From positions 1 to 64,000 of the forward strand of contig NZ_MLFS01000013.1 of NCBI RefSeq assembly GCF_002095485.1: a stretch of DNA of 64,000 nt, in the 5' to 3' direction. Below are positions 49,276 to 59,649 of the stretch, in pieces. The notes below the pieces were generated by a model. That model searched no databases. It was not told where the DNA came from and saw only the letters and a program-made list of their open reading frames with translations. The number at the start of each line of letters is the position of its first letter. Within the stretch, counting starts at the first letter, position 1. Made by a program: the position numbers and the translations under genes. This stretch comes from Pantoea wallisii. Its GTDB lineage: Bacteria > Pseudomonadota > Gammaproteobacteria > Enterobacterales > Enterobacteriaceae.

Positions 49276-50085
49276 GGAGCTGCCTCGTTGTCGCCTTCCC
49301 AGGCGTCGTGGTAAAGAAGAGGTAAGATACAGGCGTTACCAGTTCCCATATCAGAATCTGTAATCGCTGCGCAGCGGTGCTTGCTTCGCAGACGGCCCGC
49401 GATTTTACACCAGCTAAAGTTTCGTTAACACCTTTTCCTTGCCTGCCGATAATAGGGGGCCTGCGAATAGGCACCGCACGGCGGATAAGTGATCCACAGC
49501 GCAGCCAGGCTTATCGATTGGCCCGTTCATCTCACGACATCGTCGCCTTAACTGGCTGAATTACGGTCAGTTTGTTTAAGATGCGTCCCATCCGTTTTTT
49601 ACTGAACGATAATGACTCAACACATTAGCGCAGCTCACCACCGGCCGATCAGTTTAGTCCGCCACCCGAAAAAACATTTGCAAACATAAAAACCAACAAA
49701 AAACACATAAACAGCACAATACTCTGCAGAACATATTTAGCGCCTTAGTATGATGCCCCCAAATAGAAATCAATAGTGCATTGGCGCTACAGGTTGGATT
49801 AAGTCTGTATTTTTCGGCTTATTTGTGAAACTTTAAATTTCATTAATTGTTCTGATAAAAAAACTGTGTAGAATTTAAGCCACATCAGATATGTGTCGTA
49901 TTAATTAAAAGCATTACATTTACTATTTATACTCGATTTCATAACAGGTTATTAACGATTAAAGCAGTAGCCTGCCTGATAATATAAAACGACGCGCACG
50001 GGATACGACGCGTTTATTCATGCATGGATTACGTTAAATTGGCATGTCGAAAGTCTTCACCAGGGATTTTACTGACATGCATTAA
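49276..50085. other. 810-bp AT-rich intergenic region
   Basis: From about 49560 on the sequence is strongly AT-rich, unlike the flanking genes. It may hold the promoter of the downstream lipoprotein gene: TTGTTC (about 49847) and TAGAAT (49869) have near-standard spacing. E. coli has the yciQ membrane-protein gene at this position; nothing of it is visible. No RNA gene or mobile-element remnant was recognised. Confidence 0.5.
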
Positions 50086-50757
50086 ATGAAGACTACTATC
50101 ATGAGAACCTCTCTGCTTTGGCCTGCCCTTGCGGCGCTGGCTTTGAGCGGTTGTTCCGTGGGCCACACTGAGTACAGTCGTACGGCGCTGCAGCACGTAG
50201 ATATGAGCGTGACCGGCATCCCGACTGTGCTGGGTTTGGGCATCCTCGGCACCACCATTCCCTTAACGCCGGAATATAGCCTCACCGCGGCGCACGTGGC
50301 TAAAACCGCCGTTCAGCGCGTAAAGGCTTATCACCCCTACTGTGATGTTGCCATTATCTATCATAAAAACAGCCCGGATACGCTGGCGAAATTCCGCACC
50401 AGCGCCGTAGGCGAGCCTATTAAAATGTATGGCTACAGTTTTATTTCCGCCATGCCGGTTGAATCCAGCGGCGTTAATTTAGCGCGCACGGCCATTACCA
50501 ATAGCTGGAATAAAAAGCCCTGTATGGCAATGGCATCCAATGCCGGCGTAGTGCAGGGAATGTCCGGTGGCGCGGTATATAACGCAGACCAAACCATTGG
50601 CGGCGTTATTGTGGGTTATAGCCATAACATCTCAAATGTGCGCAGTAAGCGCGTCATCTTAAAAGATGTTTCACTCTATATTCCGTACGGGGATTTTAAA
50701 ACCTGGCTGGAGCGCAATATTGGCCAGACGCCGGGCATGGCGCCTGACCACGCGTGA
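50086..50757 (+). CDS. Predicted trypsin-like lipoprotein (S1 peptidase fold)
   Basis: A 223-residue protein with a lipoprotein signal (LLWPALAALALSGC, lipidated C23) and the layout of a trypsin-like serine protease: H70 in LTAAHVA, D87 in CDVAII, and S160 in GMSGGAVYN. It looks like a compact secreted or outer-membrane protease or inactive relative, perhaps fixed to the periplasmic side. I do not recognise a named homologue. An internal ATG at 50101 would shorten it by five residues. It is convergent with yciO, its stop adjoining it, and it lies behind an AT-rich gap, which suggests acquisition. The catalytic activity is inferred from motif spacing only. Confidence 0.7.
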   Translation: MKTTIMRTSLLWPALAALALSGCSVGHTEYSRTALQHVDMSVTGIPTVLGLGILGTTIPLTPEYSLTAAHVAKTAVQRVKAYHPYCDVAIIYHKNSPDTLAKFRTSAVGEPIKMYGYSFISAMPVESSGVNLARTAITNSWNKKPCMAMASNAGVVQGMSGGAVYNADQTIGGVIVGYSHNISNVRSKRVILKDVSLYIPYGDFKTWLERNIGQTPGMAPDHA

Positions 50758-51378
50758 TTACAGGAACGGGCGCGTGTCGCCCACTCCTTCACGCACTACC
50801 ACTGGCGTATCGCTGGTGAGATCGACAACGGTGGTCGGCTGCTGTCCCAGCGTACCACCGTCAATGATCAGATCGACCAGCTTGCCGATAGCGTGCTGAA
50901 TCTCCTCGGGATCCGACTCGGTGAAGTCATTACCCGGCAGCATCAGAGACGTTGACATCATCGGCTCGTTCAGCCGCTCCAGCAGTGCCAGCGCCACCGG
51001 ATTGGAGGGCACGCGCAGGCCGATGGTTTTACGCTTGTCATTCATCAAGCGACGCGGCACCTCTTTGGTCGCTTTCAGGATAAAGGTGTAACTGCCCGGC
51101 GTATTATTTTTCAGGATACGAAACGCGCTGTTGTCCACCTGCGAATAGGTAGACAGCTCCGACAGATCGCGGCACATCAGCGTAAAGTTGTGGTTGCCAT
51201 CCAGCTGACGGATGCGGCAGATACGCTCCATGGCGTTTTTCTCTTCCAGCCGGCACCCCAGCGCATAGCCGGAATCGGTCGGATAGACAATAACACTGCC
51301 CTTATTCAGATAATCCACCGCCTGATTCACCAGGCGCGGCTGCGGATTATCGGGATGAATGTGAAAAAGTTGACTCAT
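50758..51378 (-). CDS. yciO: YciO (Sua5/YrdC-family protein)
   Basis: A 206-residue member of the YrdC/Sua5 family, same length as E. coli. The family uses L-threonine, bicarbonate and ATP to make threonylcarbamoyl-AMP for tRNA t6A, but YciO itself is thought not to be the main enzyme. Motifs include VIVYPTDSGYALGC at the N-terminus and KTIGLRVPSNPVAL. The start overlaps the rnm stop (ATGA). Confidence 0.95.
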   Translation of the reverse strand: MSQLFHIHPDNPQPRLVNQAVDYLNKGSVIVYPTDSGYALGCRLEEKNAMERICRIRQLDGNHNFTLMCRDLSELSTYSQVDNSAFRILKNNTPGSYTFILKATKEVPRRLMNDKRKTIGLRVPSNPVALALLERLNEPMMSTSLMLPGNDFTESDPEEIQHAIGKLVDLIIDGGTLGQQPTTVVDLTSDTPVVVREGVGDTRPFL

Positions 51379-52274
51379 AAAACCTCCTGTTCCCTGTCTG
51401 CAGTAGCCGTTGCAGGCGCCAGCGCAGGAAAGCGTTCCCAGACCGGTTCAACGCCACCCGGCAGCCACAATTTGCGCCCCAGCTCAATCCACGGACAGGG
51501 TTGGTGAAAATCCGATCCCTGCGATGCCGCCAGCTGATTATCCCGCGCATAGCTCGCCAGCTGCGTGCGTTCGTTTGGCGCCTGCTGACACTGCGCCACC
51601 TCCATTGCATCGCCGCCGGATGCCGCGAAATGGGCGATCAGGCGCTTCAACCATTTGGCTGAAAGGCCATAGCGGCCCGGATGCGCCAGCACGGCAACAC
51701 CACCAGAATCGTGAATAGCATCAATGGCTTGTTTAATTGTACACCATTGCGGCGGCACGTAGCCGGTTTTCCCGCGCGCCAGATAGTGTTTAAACACCTG
51801 CGCCATATTATCCGCTTTGCCAATCTCCACCAGATAGCGGGCAAAATGGCCGCGGGTGATCACACCGCCCTGCGCCAGGCGCTCTGCCCCGGCCAGCGCG
51901 TCGGGAATACGTGCGCGCTCCAGTCGTTCAGCAATCAGGTGCGCCCGTGCCAGACGACACTGATGCTGGCGCGCCAGAAAGGCAGTGAGCGCCGGATGCT
52001 GACAATCAACATTCAGTCCGGCGATATGAATCTCATGATTTTCCCACAGCGTTGAGGCTTCCAGCCCCGACAGCACGCTGATCGGCAATGTGCGCGCTGC
52101 CGCCTGCGCTTCAGCTACCCCGGCGACAGTATCGTGATCGGTGATGGCCAGTACGCCCACCTTCATCTCAACCGCGCGCTGCACCAGCGCAGTCGGCGTG
52201 AGCAAACCGTCAGAGGCCTGAGTATGGCTGTGTAAATCATAGAGGGGAAAACGGGCGATATCTGACAAGAGCAC
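51375..52274 (-). CDS. rnm: 5'-3' exoribonuclease Rnm / RNase AM (TrpH, YciV)
   Basis: A 299-residue PHP-domain metal-dependent phosphoesterase (E. coli 293) that trims 5' ends of rRNAs and degrades short RNAs 5' to 3'. The PHP motifs DLHSHTQASDG, ITDHDTVAG and the later HPGRYG and QGSDFHQ metal ligands are present. It is divergent from trp, with the trp promoter in the 125-bp gap, and coupled to yciO. Confidence 0.93.
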   Translation of the reverse strand: MLLSDIARFPLYDLHSHTQASDGLLTPTALVQRAVEMKVGVLAITDHDTVAGVAEAQAAARTLPISVLSGLEASTLWENHEIHIAGLNVDCQHPALTAFLARQHQCRLARAHLIAERLERARIPDALAGAERLAQGGVITRGHFARYLVEIGKADNMAQVFKHYLARGKTGYVPPQWCTIKQAIDAIHDSGGVAVLAHPGRYGLSAKWLKRLIAHFAASGGDAMEVAQCQQAPNERTQLASYARDNQLAASQGSDFHQPCPWIELGRKLWLPGGVEPVWERFPALAPATATADREQEVL

Positions 52275-52336
52275 TCCGGAAACGGCTTAAAACTGGCTGG
52301 CATCATAACGATTTTGTTGTTAACTGAAAAAGGGTA

Positions 52337-52370
52337 TTGACTTTTTTCACCTGAACCAGTTAACTAGTAC
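52337..52370 (+). promoter_or_regulatory. trp promoter and TrpR operator
   Basis: TTGACT (52337-52342) and TTAACT (52360-52365), 17 bases apart, are the -35 and -10 elements. The palindrome GAACCAGTTAACTAGTAC (52353-52370) overlapping the -10 is the TrpR operator, differing from the E. coli operator core by one base. Confidence 0.95.
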
Positions 52371-52399
52371 ACAAGTTCACACCTGACGGGTATTTAATC

Positions 52400-52483
52400 A
52401 TGGCTTACATTGTTACGCTGTTAAATGGTTGGTGGCGCGATGATCCCTTACACGGGCAACGTCGTCGTGCACAATTTGCGTAA
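52400..52483 (+). CDS. trpL: trp operon leader peptide TrpL
   Basis: A 27-residue ORF, MAYIVTLLNGWWRDDPLHGQ then RRRAQFA, with tandem Trp codons at 11-12. It is the attenuation leader: ribosome stalling at the Trp codons blocks formation of the terminator at 52502-52528. E. coli TrpL has 14 residues; this one is longer and Arg-rich at the end. It is 30 bases downstream of the operator. Confidence 0.93.
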   Translation: MAYIVTLLNGWWRDDPLHGQRRRAQFA

Positions 52484-52501
52484 CCGCTGTGCAGATACCT
52501 G

Positions 52502-52528
52502 AGCCCGCCACCGAGCGGGCTTTTTTTT
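52502..52528 (+). terminator. trp attenuator
   Basis: The 3:4 hairpin, with stem AGCCCGC/GCGGGCT and an eight-T tail, 19 bases after trpL and 24 before trpE. The upstream GC-rich sequence of trpL can form the alternative antiterminator. Confidence 0.96.
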
Positions 52529-52551
52529 AGGCGAAATTCAGAGAATCCACT

Positions 52552-54114
52552 ATGGCAAATGCGAAACCTACATTGAAGTTGATTACCGGTACTGCGCCCT
52601 ATCGCGAAGATCCGGCCGCAGTGTTTCATCAACTGTGCGGCGCACGTCCGGCCACTCTGCTGCTTGAATCGGCGGATATCGACAGTAAAAAGAACCTTAA
52701 GAGTCTGTTAATCGTTGATAGCGCGCTGCGCATCAGCGCGTTGGGTAATGTCGTTACCCTGCAGGCGCTCTCCGAAAATGGCCGCGCCCTGCTGCCGCTG
52801 CTGGATGAAGCCCTGCCCACGAGCGTACGTATTGCCGTCCGCCCTGATGGCCGCGAACTGCATTTCACGCCCTCTCACGACCTGCAGGATGAGGACTCAC
52901 GCCTGAAAGCGCTCTCCGTCTTTGATGCGCTGCGACTGATACCGCAACTGGTCAACAGCCCGGCCGAGGAGCGTGAAGCCATGCTGCTGGGCGGTCTGTT
53001 TGCGTACGATCTGGTGGCCGGCTTTGAAGATCTGCCGGCACTGCGCAATGAACAATGCTGCCCGGATTACTGCTTCTACCTGGCGGAAACCCTGCTGGTC
53101 ATCGATCACCAGCAGCGCAGCGCGCGATTACAGGCCAGTCTGTTTGCCCCCTCAACCAGCGAGTTTCAGCGTCTGCAACGCCGTATTGAGCAGTTACACG
53201 GTCAGATGACTCAGCCTGCGCCTGCGCTGCCGGTGCAGCATGTGGAGCAGATGACGCTCAGGACCAGCCAGAGCGACGAAGAGTACTGCAGCGTCGTCAG
53301 CGAACTGCAACAGGCCATTCGCATCGGTGAAATTTTTCAGGTAGTGCCGTCGCGCCGCTTCTCACTGCCGTGTCCCTCGCCGCTGGCGGCATACGATACG
53401 CTGAAAAACAGCAATCCCAGCCCCTATATGTTCTTCATGCAGGATCAGGATTTCGCGCTGTTTGGCGCCTCGCCTGAGAGCTCGCTGAAGTATGACGCCC
53501 CTTCGCGTCAGATTGAGATCTACCCCATCGCCGGTACGCGCCCTCGTGGCCGTCACGCTGATGGCTCGCTGGATCGCGATCTCGATAGCCGAATTGAGCT
53601 GGAGATGCGCACTGACCATAAAGAGCTGGCCGAGCACCTGATGCTGGTCGACCTGGCGCGTAACGATCTGGCGCGTATCTGTGAGCCGGGTAGCCGCTAT
53701 GTCGCCGACCTGACTAAAGTGGACCGCTACTCCTTTGTGATGCACCTGGTTTCACGCGTGGTGGGCACACTGCGTGCGGACCTCGACGTGCTGCACGCCT
53801 ATCGGGCCTGCATGAACATGGGCACGCTGAGCGGCGCGCCTAAGGTGCGCGCCATGCAGCTGATCGCCGAAAAGGAGGGCACGCGCCGCGGCAGTTACGG
53901 CGGGGCCGTCGGTTACTTCACCGCGCAGGGCGATCTGGATACCTGCATCGTAATCCGCTCAGCATGGGTGGAAAACGGTATCGCCACCGTGCAGGCCGGT
54001 GCTGGCGTGGTGCTGGACTCTCAGCCCCAGGCTGAAGCGGACGAAAGCCGCAACAAAGCGCGCGCCGTGTTGCGCGCAATTGCCACCGCCCATCACTGCA
54101 AGGAGATCTTCTGA
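52552..54114 (+). CDS. trpE: Anthranilate synthase component I TrpE
   Basis: A 520-residue chorismate-utilising enzyme, the E. coli length, that makes anthranilate from chorismate with ammonia supplied by TrpG. The LLES motif including S40 forms the Trp feedback site. The chorismate-binding part includes [19 protein letters not shown] and [10 protein letters not shown]. It lies behind the attenuator and its stop overlaps trpG (TGATG). Confidence 0.98.
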   Translation: MANAKPTLKLITGTAPYREDPAAVFHQLCGARPATLLLESADIDSKKNLKSLLIVDSALRISALGNVVTLQALSENGRALLPLLDEALPTSVRIAVRPDGRELHFTPSHDLQDEDSRLKALSVFDALRLIPQLVNSPAEEREAMLLGGLFAYDLVAGFEDLPALRNEQCCPDYCFYLAETLLVIDHQQRSARLQASLFAPSTSEFQRLQRRIEQLHGQMTQPAPALPVQHVEQMTLRTSQSDEEYCSVVSELQQAIRIGEIFQVVPSRRFSLPCPSPLAAYDTLKNSNPSPYMFFMQDQDFALFGASPESSLKYDAPSRQIEIYPIAGTRPRGRHADGSLDRDLDSRIELEMRTDHKELAEHLMLVDLARNDLARICEPGSRYVADLTKVDRYSFVMHLVSRVVGTLRADLDVLHAYRACMNMGTLSGAPKVRAMQLIAEKEGTRRGSYGGAVGYFTAQGDLDTCIVIRSAWVENGIATVQAGAGVVLDSQPQAEADESRNKARAVLRAIATAHHCKEIF

Positions 54115-54707
54115 TGGCCGACATCCTGCTGCTCGATAATATCGACTCCTTTACTTACAACCTCGTTGATCAGCTGCGTACTTTTGGCCACAACGTGGTG
54201 ATCTACCGCAACAACGTCCCGGCAGAGGTGCTGACCGAACGGCTACAGCAGATGGAGAACCCGGTGCTGATGCTCTCACCGGGCCCGGGCGCACCAAAAG
54301 ATGCCGGCTGCATGCCGCAGCTGCTGCAAACGCTACGCGGTCGTCTGCCCATTATCGGGATCTGTCTCGGTCATCAGGCGATTGTGGAAGCCTATGGCGG
54401 CCATGTGGGCCAGGCGGGCGAGATCCTGCACGGTAAAGCTTCAGCGATTACGCATGATGGCGAAGCGATGTTTGCCGGCCTGAGCAATCCCTTGCCGGTT
54501 GCACGCTATCACTCGCTGGTCGGCAGCAATACGCCGGCGGAGCTCACCGTCAACGCCAGTTATAACGGTATGGTGATGGCCGTCCGTCACGATGCCGATC
54601 GCGTGTGCGGCTTCCAGTTTCACCCCGAATCAATCCTTACCACCCAGGGCGCACGTCTGTTAGAGCAGACGCTGAGCTGGGCGCTGGCGCAGTATCAGGG
54701 AGCTTAA
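54114..54707 (+). CDS. trpG: Anthranilate synthase glutamine amidotransferase TrpG
   Basis: A free 197-residue class I glutamine amidotransferase subunit with catalytic C84 in GICLGHQA and the histidine/glutamate pair in FQFHPESIL. In E. coli this domain is fused to TrpD; here trpG has its own stop (54705-54707) and trpD starts two bases later at 54709. The one-base overlap with trpE suggests coupled translation of the two synthase subunits. Confidence 0.97.
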   Translation: MADILLLDNIDSFTYNLVDQLRTFGHNVVIYRNNVPAEVLTERLQQMENPVLMLSPGPGAPKDAGCMPQLLQTLRGRLPIIGICLGHQAIVEAYGGHVGQAGEILHGKASAITHDGEAMFAGLSNPLPVARYHSLVGSNTPAELTVNASYNGMVMAVRHDADRVCGFQFHPESILTTQGARLLEQTLSWALAQYQGA

Positions 54708-54708
54708 A

Positions 54709-55707
54709 ATGCATACTATTCTGGAAAAACTTTATCAGGCGCAGACGCTGAGCCAGGCGGAGAGCCACCAGCTATTCAGCGCCATTATTACCGGCCAGCT
54801 GGAGCCTACGCAGTTAGCGGCCGCGCTGATCGCCATGAAAGTACGCGGTGAACGCCCGGAAGAGATTGCCGGTGCCGCTTCAGCGCTGCTGGCCGATGCC
54901 AAACCGTTTCCGCGCCCGGACTATACCTTTGCAGATATTGTGGGTACAGGCGGTGACGGCAGTAACAGCATCAATATCTCAACGGCCAGTGCGTTTGTCG
55001 CAGCGACCTGTGGCCTGAAGGTGGCAAAACATGGTAACCGCAGCGTCTCCAGCAAGTCCGGCTCTTCCGATCTGCTGGCGGCCTTTGGTATCAACCTTGA
55101 CATGCCTGCCGATCGGGCCCGTCAGGCGCTGGACGACCTGAATGTCTGCTTCCTGTTTGCCCCGCAGTATCACACCGGGTTCCGTCATGCGATGCCGGTA
55201 CGCCAGCAGCTGAAGTCACGCACGCTGTTTAACGTCCTCGGCCCATTGATTAACCCGGCGCGCCCACCACTGGCCGTTATCGGGGTGTACAGTCCGGAGC
55301 TGGTACTGCCGATTGCACAGACGCTGAAAGTACTCGGCTATCAGCGCGCTGCCGTAGTGCACGGCGGCGGTATGGATGAAGTTGCCCTGCACAGCCCGAC
55401 GCAGGTAGCGGAGCTGCGGGACGGCGAGATCACCGGTTACCAGCTGACGCCAGAGGACTTTGGTTTTGGCTTCCACGCGAAAGAGGCGCTGGCGGGCGGC
55501 ACGCCGGAAGAAAATCGTGACATTCTGGCGCGTTTACTCCAGGGTAAAGGCCAGCCCGCCCACGAGCAGGCCGTTGCGGTGAACGTCGCAATGTTGCTGA
55601 AAGTATTCGGAAATGAAGATTTGCGCGACAACGCTCAGCGCGCCATTGCTGCCATTCGCAGCGGACAGGTGTACGAGCGCGTTGTAGCACTGGCAGCGAG
55701 AGGATGA
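54709..55707 (+). CDS. trpD: Anthranilate phosphoribosyltransferase TrpD
   Basis: A 332-residue enzyme that adds phosphoribosyl to anthranilate. The PRPP-binding [14 protein letters not shown] and [15 protein letters not shown] loops and the HGGGMDE motif identify it. It is the unfused form (E. coli TrpD is a 531-residue TrpGD fusion). One base separates its stop from the trpC start. Confidence 0.98.
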   Translation: MHTILEKLYQAQTLSQAESHQLFSAIITGQLEPTQLAAALIAMKVRGERPEEIAGAASALLADAKPFPRPDYTFADIVGTGGDGSNSINISTASAFVAATCGLKVAKHGNRSVSSKSGSSDLLAAFGINLDMPADRARQALDDLNVCFLFAPQYHTGFRHAMPVRQQLKSRTLFNVLGPLINPARPPLAVIGVYSPELVLPIAQTLKVLGYQRAAVVHGGGMDEVALHSPTQVAELRDGEITGYQLTPEDFGFGFHAKEALAGGTPEENRDILARLLQGKGQPAHEQAVAVNVAMLLKVFGNEDLRDNAQRAIAAIRSGQVYERVVALAARG

Positions 55708-55708
55708 G

Positions 55709-57076
55709 ATGAGTATTAAGGGCACCGTATTAGAGAAAATCGTGCAGGATAAAGCCGTCTGGGTAGCAGCACGTAAGGCACAGCAGCCGCTGGCAACCTT
55801 TCAGCCCGATCTGCAACTGGCCGAGCGCCACTTTTACGATGCGCTGCGTGGCACGCGCACCGTATTCATCCTGGAGTGCAAAAAGGCGTCGCCATCAAAA
55901 GGCGTGATTCGGGAAGATTTTGATCCCGCCACTATCGCCGGCGTTTATCGTCACCATGCCTCAGCGGTATCGGTGCTGACGGATGAAAAGTACTTCCAGG
56001 GTGACTTCGCCTTCCTGCCGATTGTCAGTGCCGCCATTACTCAGCCGGTATTGTGCAAAGATTTCATCATCGATGCCTACCAGATTTACCTGGCGCGCCA
56101 CTACCAGGCCGATGCCATTCTGCTGATGCTCTCAGTGCTGGATGACGAACAGTATCGTCAGCTGGCAGCCGTTGCGCACAGCCTGAAGATGGGCGTGCTG
56201 ACAGAAGTGAGTAATGAAGAGGAGCTGGCGCGCGCTATTGCGCTGGAGGCGAAAGTCGTTGGCATCAATAACCGCGATCTGCGCGATCTCTCCATTGACC
56301 TCAACCGCACCCGCCAGCTGGCACCGCGCCTGGGCCATGGTGTTACCGTGATCAGCGAATCCGGTATTCACAATTATGCGCAGGTGCGTGAACTGAGCAA
56401 TTTTGCTAACGGTTTTCTTATCGGCTCCGCACTGATGGAGGAGGCCGATCTTGATGCCGGCGTGCGCCGCGTACTGCTGGGTGATAACAAAGTGTGTGGT
56501 CTGACGCGCCCCGAGGATGCCCGTATCGCGCATGAGGCGGGCGCGCTCTATGGCGGGATTATCTTTGCCGAAGGCTCACCGCGTAAAGTCAGCCGTGAGC
56601 AGGCGCTGGCGGTGATTGCAGCGGCCCCGCTGAAGTATGTTGGCGTGTTCCGTAACAACAGCATTGGTGACATTGTCACGTTAGCCCGGGTGCTGCAGCT
56701 GGCAGCCGTGCAGCTGCATGGCGATGAAGACCAGGCATTTGTCGCCGAGTTGCGTCATGCCCTGCCGGCTGAGGTGAAGATCTGGAAGGCGCTGAGCATC
56801 AGCGATCGTCTTCCGGCCCGCGACTGGCCGCACGTAGACCGTTACGTCTTTGATAACGGCCAGGGCGGCAGCGGTCAGCGCTTTGACTGGTCGCTGTTAC
56901 AGCAGCAGGATCTGAGTGATGTGCTGCTGGCCGGTGGCCTGAGCGCCGATAATTGCGTCGAAGCCGCTCAGCTCGGCTGTGCCGGTCTTGATTTCAACTC
57001 CGGCGTGGAGTCCGCGCCAGGCATCAAAGATGCCGCTAAAGTCGCAGCGGTTTTCCGCACGCTGCGCGCCTACTAA
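55709..57076 (+). CDS. trpC: Bifunctional IGP synthase / PRA isomerase TrpCF
   Basis: A 455-residue fusion of two TIM barrels (E. coli 453). The N-terminal indole-3-glycerol phosphate synthase has the [17 protein letters not shown] motif and VISESGI; the C-terminal phosphoribosylanthranilate isomerase begins at [11 protein letters not shown] (about 258) and includes AVQLHGDE and [11 protein letters not shown]. It carries out two consecutive steps of Trp synthesis. Confidence 0.98.
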   Translation: MSIKGTVLEKIVQDKAVWVAARKAQQPLATFQPDLQLAERHFYDALRGTRTVFILECKKASPSKGVIREDFDPATIAGVYRHHASAVSVLTDEKYFQGDFAFLPIVSAAITQPVLCKDFIIDAYQIYLARHYQADAILLMLSVLDDEQYRQLAAVAHSLKMGVLTEVSNEEELARAIALEAKVVGINNRDLRDLSIDLNRTRQLAPRLGHGVTVISESGIHNYAQVRELSNFANGFLIGSALMEEADLDAGVRRVLLGDNKVCGLTRPEDARIAHEAGALYGGIIFAEGSPRKVSREQALAVIAAAPLKYVGVFRNNSIGDIVTLARVLQLAAVQLHGDEDQAFVAELRHALPAEVKIWKALSISDRLPARDWPHVDRYVFDNGQGGSGQRFDWSLLQQQDLSDVLLAGGLSADNCVEAAQLGCAGLDFNSGVESAPGIKDAAKVAAVFRTLRAY

Positions 57077-57120
57077 TTTCGCTTGCCTGCACTGCGCAGG
57101 CAGATAAGGAAGATGAGAAC

Positions 57121-58314
57121 ATGACCACGTTATTGAACCCTTATTTTGGTGAGTTTGGCGGCCAGTATGTGCCGCAGATCCTGATGCCGGCACTGCGCCA
57201 GCTGGAAGCGGCGTTTGTCGAAGCCCAGCGTGACCCTGAGTTTCAGGCTGAATTTACCGATTTGCTGAAGAACTATGCCGGTCGCCCAACCGCGCTGACC
57301 CTGTGCAGCAACCTGACTAAAGGGACGAAAACCCGCCTCTACCTGAAGCGTGAAGATTTGCTGCACGGCGGCGCGCACAAAACCAACCAGGTTCTGGGCC
57401 AGGCGCTGCTGGCTAAACGCATGGGCAAAAATGAGATCATCGCCGAGACCGGCGCCGGTCAGCACGGTGTGGCGTCCGCCCTTGCCTGTGCGCTGCTCGG
57501 CATGAAGTGCCGTATCTATATGGGCGCGAAAGACGTGGAGCGCCAGTCGCCGAACGTATTCCGTATGCGCCTGATGGGTGCAGAGGTGATTCCGGTACAC
57601 AGTGGCTCTGCCACCCTGAAAGATGCCTGTAATGAGGCGCTGCGCGACTGGTCGGGCAGCTACGAGACCGCACACTATATGCTCGGCACCGCCGCCGGTC
57701 CGCACCCGTTCCCGACGATTGTGCGTGAGTTCCAGCGCATGATCGGTGAAGAGACCAAAGCGCAGATTCTGGAAAAAGAGGGTCGCCTGCCTGATGCCGT
57801 GCTGGCCTGTGTGGGCGGTGGTTCCAACGCCATCGGCATGTTTGCCGATTTCATCGACGAAACCTCGGTCAATCTGATTGGCGTAGAGCCGGCGGGCCAC
57901 GGTATTGAAAGCGGCGAACACGGCGCACCGCTAAAACATGGCCGCGTCGGTATCTATTTCGGTATGAAAGCGCCGATGATGCAGACCGAAGAGGGGCAGA
58001 TTGAGGAGTCCTATTCAATCTCCGCTGGCCTGGATTTCCCCTCTGTGGGCCCACAGCATGCGCATCTCAACAGCATTGGCCGCGCAGAGTATGTGTCGAT
58101 TACCGATGATGAAGCGCTGGACGCCTTCAAAACGCTGTGCCGCGCTGAAGGGATTATTCCGGCACTGGAGTCTTCGCACGCGCTGGCCCATGCGCTGAAA
58201 ATGATCCGCGATAATCCGGAAAAAGAGCAGCTGCTGGTAGTTAACCTCTCCGGTCGCGGCGACAAAGACATCTTTACCGTTCACGATATTCTGAAAGCAA
58301 AGGGAGAGATCTGA
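57121..58314 (+). CDS. trpB: Tryptophan synthase beta chain TrpB
   Basis: A 397-residue PLP enzyme that joins indole and serine. The PLP lysine is K87 in GGAHKTNQ, with the phosphate loop VGGGSNAIG. It works in a 2:2 complex with TrpA. It starts 44 bases after trpC and its stop overlaps trpA (TGATG), a standard coupled pair. Confidence 0.98.
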   Translation: MTTLLNPYFGEFGGQYVPQILMPALRQLEAAFVEAQRDPEFQAEFTDLLKNYAGRPTALTLCSNLTKGTKTRLYLKREDLLHGGAHKTNQVLGQALLAKRMGKNEIIAETGAGQHGVASALACALLGMKCRIYMGAKDVERQSPNVFRMRLMGAEVIPVHSGSATLKDACNEALRDWSGSYETAHYMLGTAAGPHPFPTIVREFQRMIGEETKAQILEKEGRLPDAVLACVGGGSNAIGMFADFIDETSVNLIGVEPAGHGIESGEHGAPLKHGRVGIYFGMKAPMMQTEEGQIEESYSISAGLDFPSVGPQHAHLNSIGRAEYVSITDDEALDAFKTLCRAEGIIPALESSHALAHALKMIRDNPEKEQLLVVNLSGRGDKDIFTVHDILKAKGEI

Positions 58315-59120
58315 TGGAGCGTTACAGTCAGCTGTTTAAACGTCTGGCGGCAAACAAGGAAGGAGCATTTGTCCCCTTCGTAACCCTGGGCGATCCCACG
58401 CCCGATCTCTCGTTAAAAATCATTGATACGCTGGTTGCAGGCGGTGCGGATGCGCTGGAGCTGGGTATTCCGTTCTCCGATCCGCTGGCTGATGGCCCGA
58501 CCATTCAGGGCGCCACGCTGCGCGCATTTGCCGCGGGCACCACGGTAGCCCAGTGCTTTGAGATGCTTGCGACCGTCCGCCAGAAGTATCCGGATCTGCC
58601 GATCGGCCTGCTGATGTACGCAAACCTGGTGTTCAGTCAGGGAATTGATAACTTCTATGCAAAGTGTGCCGCAGTGGGCGTGGATTCCGTGCTGGTTGCG
58701 GATGTGCCGGTTGAAGAGTCTGCGCCCTTCCGTCAGGCCGCGCAGCGTCACGCTATCGCGCCAATCTTTATTTGCCCGCCTAATGCCGATGATGCGCTGC
58801 TGCGTGATATCGCAGCGCACGGTCGCGGATACACCTATCTGCTGTCGCGTGCGGGTGTCACCGGTGCAGAGAACCGTGCCAGCCTGCCGCTGCATCATCT
58901 GATCGAAAGGCTGCGTGAACTGAATGCGGCACCTCCGCTGCAGGGTTTTGGTATTTCAGAGCCCGGTCAGGTAAAAGAGGCGATCGCCGCCGGTGCTGCG
59001 GGTGCTATCTCCGGTTCAGCGATTGTGAAAATCATTGAGCGCAACCAGAGCGATCCGGTCACCCTGCTGAGTGAACTGCAGACCTTCGTCAGTAACCTCA
59101 AAGCCGCGACCCGCTCGTGA
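58314..59120 (+). CDS. trpA: Tryptophan synthase alpha chain TrpA
   Basis: A 268-residue TIM barrel that cleaves indole-3-glycerol phosphate to indole, which is channelled to TrpB. Catalytic E49 and D60 lie in [13 protein letters not shown]. It ends the trp operon, followed by a GC hairpin. Confidence 0.98.
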   Translation: MERYSQLFKRLAANKEGAFVPFVTLGDPTPDLSLKIIDTLVAGGADALELGIPFSDPLADGPTIQGATLRAFAAGTTVAQCFEMLATVRQKYPDLPIGLLMYANLVFSQGIDNFYAKCAAVGVDSVLVADVPVEESAPFRQAAQRHAIAPIFICPPNADDALLRDIAAHGRGYTYLLSRAGVTGAENRASLPLHHLIERLRELNAAPPLQGFGISEPGQVKEAIAAGAAGAISGSAIVKIIERNQSDPVTLLSELQTFVSNLKAATRS

Positions 59121-59127
59121 TCGTGCC

Positions 59128-59165
59128 GGCCCTGTGCAGCCTCGCGCAGGGCCACTCTGATTGTT
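59128..59165 (+). terminator. trp operon terminator
   Basis: A 10-bp GC-rich stem, GGCCCTGTGC/GCGCAGGGCC with a six-base loop, seven bases after trpA. The tail ATTGTTGTT is only moderately T-rich. Confidence 0.8.
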
Positions 59166-59291
59166 GTTCAACGCACCTTATACCCGATAACTTTTTCATC
59201 ATCATTGAGTTGCCTAACCGCAAAGCGCAGCCCACACTTAACTGCACCGTCTCGTTACGGTGTTAAACCATCTATGACAGGGAGATAACCA

Positions 59292-59606
59292 ATGAAATTG
59301 TTCAAAGTCGTTGCGGGATTTTTAGTGGCTGCCGTTATGGCGCTTACGCTCAGTGCCTGTGCACCTACACCAACCCAGGAGGGTACCGGCGGCTATATTG
59401 ATGATACGGTGATTACCACCAAAGTGAAGGCACAGCTACTGAATGATGAATCACTGAAATCCACCGAAATTAATGTCGAAACCTTTAAAGGCAAAGTTCA
59501 GCTGAGTGGTTTTGTCAGCTCGCCGCAGATGGCTAATCGCGCTGTCTCGGTGACGCGTAGCGTGGAAGGGGTGAAATCTGTTGTGAACAACATGCAGATA
59601 AAATAA
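59292..59606 (+). CDS. BON-domain lipoprotein
   Basis: A 104-residue lipoprotein (lipobox LSAC) with one BON domain: DDTVITTKVKAQLLND, then KGKVQLSGFVSSPQMANRAV and GVKSVVNNM. Such proteins (OsmY, DolP) bind membranes in the periplasm. It resembles a single-BON envelope stress protein; I cannot name it. In E. coli this place between trpA and ompW holds yciGFE, which are missing here. A GGGAG site precedes the ATG. Confidence 0.88.
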   Translation: MKLFKVVAGFLVAAVMALTLSACAPTPTQEGTGGYIDDTVITTKVKAQLLNDESLKSTEINVETFKGKVQLSGFVSSPQMANRAVSVTRSVEGVKSVVNNMQIK

Positions 59607-59611
59607 GTAAA

Positions 59612-59633
59612 CGGGCGACCCTCTGGTCGCCCG
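59612..59633. terminator. Bidirectional hairpin between BON gene and ompW
   Basis: A 9-bp stem, CGGGCGACC/GGTCGCCCG with a CTCT loop, six bases after the BON gene and 17 from the ompW stop. Confidence 0.75.
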
Positions 59634-59649
59634 CTCTCCTGGTGCACCC

